From: Flavobacterium sp. UBA7680 | Lineage (GTDB): Bacteria; Bacteroidota; Bacteroidia; Flavobacteriales; Flavobacteriaceae | Direction: 5' to 3' | DNA: 64,000 bases | Assembly: GCF_002482975.1 (NCBI RefSeq) | Contig: NZ_DLHA01000029.1 | Location: 36,624-100,623, forward strand | Shown: positions 59,054 to 64,000 of the stretch, one piece after another | Layout: every line of letters starts with the position of its first letter | How positions within the stretch are numbered: position 1 is the first letter of the stretch | Made by a program: the position numbers and the translations under genes | The notes under the pieces: model-generated | The model's database searches: none | Told to the model about the DNA's origin: nothing | What the model saw: only the letters and a program-made list of their open reading frames with translations

Positions 59054-60247
59054 TTATATAACTTTTAACATTTTACCTGTTAATTTAAAAGCTTCTATTG
59101 CCTTGTCTAGATGCTCTTTAGTATGAGCAGCAGAAAGCTGGACTCTAATTCTGGCTTTATCTTTCGGAACTACCGGAAAGAAAAATCCTATAACATAAAT
59201 CCCTTGTTTTAAAAGTTCATTAGCCATAGTCTGCGATAATTTCGCGTCATATAACATTACAGGTACAATCGCAGAATCACCATCAATTATATCAAATCCT
59301 GCTTTTTTCATCCCTTCCTTAAAGTAATTAGTATTCCATTCTAATTTATCCCTAAGTGTTGTATCCTTTTCTAATAATTCGAAAACCTTTATTGAAGCTC
59401 CTACAATTGATGGCGCTAATGAATTAGAAAATAAATAAGGCCTAGAACGCTGACGTAAAATTTCTATTACTTCTTTTTTAGCCGTTGTGTATCCACCCAT
59501 TGCTCCACCTAATGCTTTTCCTAAGGTACCTGTTATAATATCAACACGTCCCATTACTCCTTTTGCTTCAAGTGTACCTTTTCCTGTTGCACCAATAAAT
59601 CCAGCAGCGTGGCATTCATCCACCATAACTAATGCATCATATTTATCAGCTAAGTCGCAAATCTTATCCAGAGGAGCAACTAATCCGTCCATAGAGAAAA
59701 CCCCGTCGGTTACAATTAGTTTAAAACGAGTTCCTGCTTCGGTTGCTTTGATTAATTGCTGTTCAAGATCTTCCATGTTGCTGTTTTCATAGCGATAACG
59801 AGCTGCTTTACACAAACGAACCCCATCTATAATAGAAGCGTGATTTAAACTATCTGAAATAATTGCATCGTTTTCTCCTAATAAAGGTTCAAAAACTCCA
59901 CCGTTTGCATCAAAAGCTGCAGCATATAATATGGTATCTTCTGTACCATAAAAATCTGCAATTTTTTTTTCTAATGTTTTATGAATATCCTGAGTTCCAC
60001 AAATGAAACGTACAGACGACATTCCGAAACCGTGTGTATCCATTGCGTCTTTTGCAGCCTGAACTACTTCTGGATGTGACGAAAGACCTAAATAATTATT
60101 GGCACAAAAATTTAAAACTGTCTCTCCTGTCGAAATTGTGATCTCTGCACCTTGAGCAGAAGTTATAATTCGCTCCTTTTTAAAAATTCCATTTTCTTCG
60201 ATTGTCTGCAGCTCACTTTGCAGATGCTCTTTAATTTTACCGTACAT
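59054..60247 (-). CDS. kbl: Glycine C-acetyltransferase (2-amino-3-ketobutyrate CoA ligase)
   Basis: Kbl converts 2-amino-3-ketobutyrate and CoA to glycine and acetyl-CoA in threonine degradation. The 397-residue protein is a fold-type I PLP enzyme of the alpha-oxoamine synthase family. The PLP Lys is Lys244 in TGTLGKALGGAMGG, with the aspartate in MVDECHAAGFIG. FGMSSVRFICGTQDIHKTLE is the typical substrate loop of Kbl rather than BioF. It has no adjacent threonine dehydrogenase. The gap to ompA is 113 nt and contains the ompA promoter. Confidence 0.94.
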   Translation of the reverse strand: MYGKIKEHLQSELQTIEENGIFKKERIITSAQGAEITISTGETVLNFCANNYLGLSSHPEVVQAAKDAMDTHGFGMSSVRFICGTQDIHKTLEKKIADFYGTEDTILYAAAFDANGGVFEPLLGENDAIISDSLNHASIIDGVRLCKAARYRYENSNMEDLEQQLIKATEAGTRFKLIVTDGVFSMDGLVAPLDKICDLADKYDALVMVDECHAAGFIGATGKGTLEAKGVMGRVDIITGTLGKALGGAMGGYTTAKKEVIEILRQRSRPYLFSNSLAPSIVGASIKVFELLEKDTTLRDKLEWNTNYFKEGMKKAGFDIIDGDSAIVPVMLYDAKLSQTMANELLKQGIYVIGFFFPVVPKDKARIRVQLSAAHTKEHLDKAIEAFKLTGKMLKVI

Positions 60248-60328
60248 TTTTATCTATTTAAAACGTTAAAAATTAACAACTTAACCCGTAAAAAGAGTAG
60301 TTATTTCTTTAACATCTGATTAATATTT

Positions 60329-63300
60329 TCACAAATTTACCACTTCAATTTCCGATCCTATATATACCAAAACCTTTTTTAACACTTTGTATCCTAAATC
60401 TTCAATAGCATCTTGATATTCTTGAATTTGTTGCTGATATTTTGAATTAATTGCACCTGTTTTATAATCCAGCAAATAAGCTTCCTTATTATTAGTTAAT
60501 ACAACGCGGTCTGGTTTTAAAATTTTCCCTTCTTTTTGAACTATAGTTTGCTCATTCAAAACCTTATAATTACCATCAAAACAAATATTTAATTCGTCAT
60601 GATTTACAATTTCATTAAGTGTTCTTAAAACCATTTCAGATTGATCAATCGTTATTAAACCATTTTCAAGTGCTTTTACAACGGCAAGATCAACATCTGA
60701 CTTATCTTTTATGAAAGCCAAAATCTCGTGCACGATATTTCCATACGAAATCGCTTCCTGCTGGTGCGTTCCCCACATTAAGGCTTCACGCTGTGCTATT
60801 TTAATATTTTTAGGATTTAAAACTTCTTTTACTGTCGGAATTATCTTTAATGTATCAACAGATTCTTCAGATTTAGAAAGTTTAATTTTATTTCCAAATT
60901 CATATTCCAGCTTTTCAGAATCAAAAACTCCTTCATGCATCAAAAATTTAATAAAATATGAAGCCATATTATTTGGAAACTCACCATCTTTTCTTTCTTT
61001 TAAAGACTGAGAAATAATATACAATTGTTCTTCTGCACGTGTTAAGGCAACGTATAGAACATTAATATTATCTAGTAATTCTTCCTGTTTTTTTAAATTA
61101 AAAACTACCGAAGCACTTTCACCAAAACCTTCAACTGCACTGCTATTATCAATTAAAGCTTTTGGAACACCTAAATCAGATTCTTCAGTATCGAGCCATA
61201 ATTTATCTTTTGGCTTTCTGTTATAATCTTCTTCTGCAAAAGGCATAATCACAACCGGAAATTCCAATCCTTTTGATTTATGGATCGTCATGATTCGAAC
61301 TGCATTATTTCCTTCCGGTGATGGAATACTGAATTTCTCAGAATTTTTATCCCAGTAATTGAGGAAATCAGCAATTCCAGCTTGATTTCGAATATCTCTT
61401 TCTAAAACAATATCCAGAAAAAACTGCACATAAGCATTTCCTTCTGACGGAGGTATAAATTTTGAAATGATTATTTCTACAGCTTCATAAAGCGATTTTT
61501 TTCGAACATTTTCAAAAGACAGCGAAACATCAAATGTCAAAAGCCATTTTTCAAAATCTTCTTCAAATTTCTGCGACATTCCCTGAGCAATAAAATCATG
61601 AATTGGCATTTCGATTTCCTTATTTTCAGCTAAAAAATGAAGAAAATAGGCTTTCGATTCTAAATCGGCATTGTTGTTTAGATATCTCAGAAGATTAATT
61701 ATCAAACGAACTTCTGTCGCATTTTGAATCATTAATGTTTCTGATGATAAAAGTGGGATATTTTGTTCCGTCAAGTAATTTGCAATTGCAATTCCCTGAT
61801 CTCTTTTTCTAGTTAAAACAACAATGTCTTTATATTTAAAACCTTCTCGAAGTACTTTTTGAATTGTATTTAAAGTTGCTAAAACATACAAATCTGATTT
61901 TTCGACAACTTCTTCCTCATCAGCAAAATCATTTTTTTCGATTATTGGAAGAAAAGAAATATTTACATAACCGCCTTTTTTTGAATTTGTATTTTGAAAA
62001 CTATGATTTTCATATAAATCTTTATAATCTTCATTTATAAATTCAGAAGAAATCAATTTAAAAAAAGCATTATTAAAATTAATAACCTCGCTATAACTTC
62101 TGTAGTTTGTATCTAAATGTTTCAGCACTTTTTCATGACTAAAAAAAGAAACTTCTTCTTTTCCTAATTCAATAAACTGCTCAGCTTTTCCTCCTCTCCA
62201 TCTGTAAATAGATTGTTTAGGATCACCTACAATCATCAAAGTTCCTTTATTACCATAATCATCTTCACCAGAAAGTGAGTTATGGATTAACGGAATTAAG
62301 TTCTGCCATTGCATTTCTGAGGTATCCTGAAATTCATCAATAAAAAAATGACGATATCGCTCTCCTAAACGTTCATAGATAAATGGCGCCGGCTGATTCT
62401 GAATTTCACGATGAATAATCGCGTTGAATTCTGAAATGGACAAAACATTTTGTTCTGACTGAATTTTTGCCAATTCATTACTTACTGTATTTAGCAATGA
62501 AAGCGGCGTAATGTTTTTTAGAAATGCTTTATAAAAATCTCTTTTTTCGAAATTCTTATAAACCTTAACCAAAATTTGAAGCAATTCCGGAATTATATTT
62601 TCAATTAATGATTTGTCTTTTGCTGTTTTATTAATGGCAATATCATCGAATTCATGAAAGGTTTTATTTCGCGGATTAAATTTTCCGTCCCGAATACTTT
62701 CTAAGTGATTTGGAAATGTTCCTCTCGAAAATGATTTTAAATCAATTCCGTTTTTATCAATTAATGAAAGCGCTTCTATTGCAAATTGCTCGTTTTCTGA
62801 CTCCAGATCTTTACATAATGCGAGCATTTTCTTTTTAATCTCAACAAATTCCTCGATTGTTTTATCGTTAAAATGAAGAATTTCATTTCGATTATTTTCA
62901 TTTAAAACCAAGCGTCCGGTTTCAAGAATTTCTCTGGAAATATCCCAACTTTTATCGTCGTCGGTTTTTTCCATTGTAAAATCGATAAGCAATTTAGTCA
63001 GCGTTTCGTCCTGACCGGCCTGTGCAATAATAGCATCAACAGCTTCAACCAATAAATTTTCGGTATCCAGAGTGACTTCAAAAGTCATGGGAAGATTTAA
63101 ATCGTGTGCAAAAGCACGAATCACTTTATGCGTAAATTTATCAATGGTAGAAATATCAAAAGCAGCATAATTGTGAATTAAATGCTTGATGATACTTTGC
63201 GCTTTTACTTTAATCTGAATAAGTGAAAGTCCGATGTCTCGAGATAAATCTTCCATTAAATCAACAGCTTTTGCGGAAGGCTCGTCTTTTGCAAATTCAG

Positions 63301-63487
63301 ATAAACTCCCCACAATACGGCTTTTCATTTCATGAACTGCCTTATTTGTAAAAGTTATAGCTAAGATATTACGGTAAGCATCGGGTGTTTTTGATGAAAG
63401 AATAATTTTTAAATATTCTTTGACCAAAGTATACGTCTTTCCTGATCCTGCAGAAGCATCATAAATGGAAAAAGACGGACTTTGCAT
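60329..63487 (-). CDS. AddA-like UvrD helicase/nuclease
   Basis: It should act with AddB in end resection and recombination. From ATG 63487 the product has 1,052 residues. The Walker A is DASAGSGKTYTLV near residue 10 and motif II is FIDEFQDTSEMQW. Further helicase motifs include GDPKQSIYRWRGGKAEQF and VRIMTIHKSKGLEFPVVIMP. The C-terminal nuclease has KPDRVVLTNNKEAYLLDYKTG. The longest ORF starts at 63610, but a promoter (63509-63538) lies inside that extension, so 63487 is preferred. The RecB-like nuclease core is intact. Confidence 0.9.
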   Translation of the reverse strand: MQSPSFSIYDASAGSGKTYTLVKEYLKIILSSKTPDAYRNILAITFTNKAVHEMKSRIVGSLSEFAKDEPSAKAVDLMEDLSRDIGLSLIQIKVKAQSIIKHLIHNYAAFDISTIDKFTHKVIRAFAHDLNLPMTFEVTLDTENLLVEAVDAIIAQAGQDETLTKLLIDFTMEKTDDDKSWDISREILETGRLVLNENNRNEILHFNDKTIEEFVEIKKKMLALCKDLESENEQFAIEALSLIDKNGIDLKSFSRGTFPNHLESIRDGKFNPRNKTFHEFDDIAINKTAKDKSLIENIIPELLQILVKVYKNFEKRDFYKAFLKNITPLSLLNTVSNELAKIQSEQNVLSISEFNAIIHREIQNQPAPFIYERLGERYRHFFIDEFQDTSEMQWQNLIPLIHNSLSGEDDYGNKGTLMIVGDPKQSIYRWRGGKAEQFIELGKEEVSFFSHEKVLKHLDTNYRSYSEVINFNNAFFKLISSEFINEDYKDLYENHSFQNTNSKKGGYVNISFLPIIEKNDFADEEEVVEKSDLYVLATLNTIQKVLREGFKYKDIVVLTRKRDQGIAIANYLTEQNIPLLSSETLMIQNATEVRLIINLLRYLNNNADLESKAYFLHFLAENKEIEMPIHDFIAQGMSQKFEEDFEKWLLTFDVSLSFENVRKKSLYEAVEIIISKFIPPSEGNAYVQFFLDIVLERDIRNQAGIADFLNYWDKNSEKFSIPSPEGNNAVRIMTIHKSKGLEFPVVIMPFAEEDYNRKPKDKLWLDTEESDLGVPKALIDNSSAVEGFGESASVVFNLKKQEELLDNINVLYVALTRAEEQLYIISQSLKERKDGEFPNNMASYFIKFLMHEGVFDSEKLEYEFGNKIKLSKSEESVDTLKIIPTVKEVLNPKNIKIAQREALMWGTHQQEAISYGNIVHEILAFIKDKSDVDLAVVKALENGLITIDQSEMVLRTLNEIVNHDELNICFDGNYKVLNEQTIVQKEGKILKPDRVVLTNNKEAYLLDYKTGAINSKYQQQIQEYQDAIEDLGYKVLKKVLVYIGSEIEVVNL

Positions 63488-63508
63488 AGGTTTGGTTTTT
63501 TTGTATTG

Positions 63509-63538
63509 TAAAAATAGCACAATAATATCAAACCTCAA
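63509..63538 (-). promoter_or_regulatory. Promoter of the addA-like gene
   Basis: Minus strand: TTG (63538-63536), 19 nt, TATTTTTA (63516-63509), seven of eight consensus positions. The -7 ends 21 nt before the ATG at 63487. Confidence 0.65.
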
Positions 63539-63576
63539 TAATGTAAAATTTTCAAATTCTAAAAAATAAAAATTCC

Positions 63577-63622
63577 AAATTCCAATATCTGCGTGCAATG
63601 AACACTTCAAATATTGGAATTT
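63577..63622 (-). terminator. Probable terminator of lspA
   Basis: Twelve-bp arms AAATTCCAATAT/ATATTGGAATTT with a 22-nt loop, followed on the minus strand by a T-rich tail. It begins 27 nt past the lspA stop. The loop is longer than usual. Confidence 0.6.
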
Positions 63623-63649
63623 CTTTTTTGAATTTTAAATATAATTTAT

Positions 63650-64000
63650 TTAGTGTTTTGGAAATGCTCTTTTATTAAAGACTAACAAAATTCCAACTCC
63701 TGTAGAAATCGCCATATCGGCAACATTAAAAATAGCATTGAAGAACATAAAATGTTTTCCTCCAAAGATTGGTAACCAAGATGGAAGATCACCTTCCCAA
63801 ATAGGAAAGTAAAACATATCTACCACTAAACCATGAAACCAAGTTCCGTATGGATGTGGCGAGAAAAGTGTTGCCAGATTATGTGTGCTGTCATCAAAAA
63901 TAACTCCGTAAAAAACAGAATCAATAATATTACCTGCGGCTCCGGCAAAAATTAAAGCTATTGAAATAATCAAATAAGTGGAGTGACGTTTCTTAACGGC
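63650..64000 (-). CDS. lspA: Lipoprotein signal peptidase, 5' end outside the window
   Basis: LspA removes signal peptides from diacylglyceryl prolipoproteins in the inner membrane. The frame is open to the window edge, so the true start is beyond 64000 and only the last 116 residues are seen. They hold the motif IFAGAAGNIIDSVFYG with the first catalytic Asp, and FNAIFNVADMAISTGVGIL with the second. A membrane helix follows to the end. An internal TTG near 63973 is not the start. The upstream in-frame residues AVKKRHSTYL continue the fold. Several lipoproteins in this window are likely substrates. Confidence 0.92.
   Translation of the reverse strand, partial: AVKKRHSTYLIISIALIFAGAAGNIIDSVFYGVIFDDSTHNLATLFSPHPYGTWFHGLVVDMFYFPIWEGDLPSWLPIFGGKHFMFFNAIFNVADMAISTGVGILLVFNKRAFPKH

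Overview
The window looks like chromosomal DNA of a Flavobacterium-type member of the Bacteroidota. The sequence is AT-rich. Several genes have the Bacteroidota promoter pattern (TTG, about 19-21 nt, TAnnTTTG) and no purine-rich ribosome-binding site decides their starts. There is a SusC/SusD pair, a protein with a type IX secretion C-terminal domain, an OmpA protein with thrombospondin type 3 repeats, a sdhC-sdhA-sdhB order with a five-helix cytochrome b, and an HMG-CoA synthase-like enzyme. No rRNA, CRISPR array, phage or intact insertion sequence was seen. One tRNA (anticodon CAT) is present.

Layout. 1-6,300: a hairpin-bearing tandem repeat, then the lipid/ribosome cluster DUF177-rpmF-fabH-accB-accC (minus strand), pdxA, the divergent ribE and a small sorting-signal protein. 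6,300-8,500: an m5C methyltransferase facing a Vsr mismatch endonuclease, then the tRNA. 8,600-15,000: methylmalonyl-CoA epimerase behind two overlapping lipoprotein genes, a divergent Ig-like lipoprotein and an omega-amidase. 15,100-29,600: a catabolic island (below). 29,700-32,100: three poorly known envelope genes. 32,200-37,500: sdhCAB and HMG-CoA synthase. 37,500-42,400: tandem membrane paralogues, small proteins, two acetyltransferases and many palindromic repeats. 42,500-44,800: an XRE regulator and a single-chain GmrSD-like (DUF262-DUF1524) protein. 45,000-54,200: proline peptidases, ferritin, a large T9SS cargo, a hydrolase, a pair of Roadblock-like proteins and a 47-residue protein. 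54,600-64,000: addB-like, ompA, kbl, addA-like and a partial lspA.

The most interesting region is 15,130-29,564. It encodes SusC/SusD, a GntP permease, RidA, a KDG-type sugar kinase, KDPG aldolase, a fold-III PLP enzyme of the D-threonine aldolase/D-serine dehydratase family, an M19 dipeptidase-like metal enzyme, a DeoR-type regulator and a secreted GH20 hexosaminidase. Read as a pathway, it suggests uptake and degradation of an amino-sugar acid such as N-acetylglucosaminate or glucosaminate (for example from C1-oxidised chitin): hydrolysis by GH20, import by GntP, deacylation, PLP-dependent dehydration/deamination helped by RidA to 2-keto-3-deoxygluconate, phosphorylation, and cleavage to pyruvate and glyceraldehyde 3-phosphate. 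A 15-nt palindromic motif occurs twice before susC and once before the GH20 gene, at nearly the same distance from the -7 element, so both ends are probably one regulon. This substrate assignment is inference.

Intergenic DNA is rich in nested inverted repeats (1-250, 19,974-20,124, 21,983-22,385, 40,401-40,431, 41,584-41,756, 42,267-42,370). They look like dispersed REP-like families rather than gene-specific signals.
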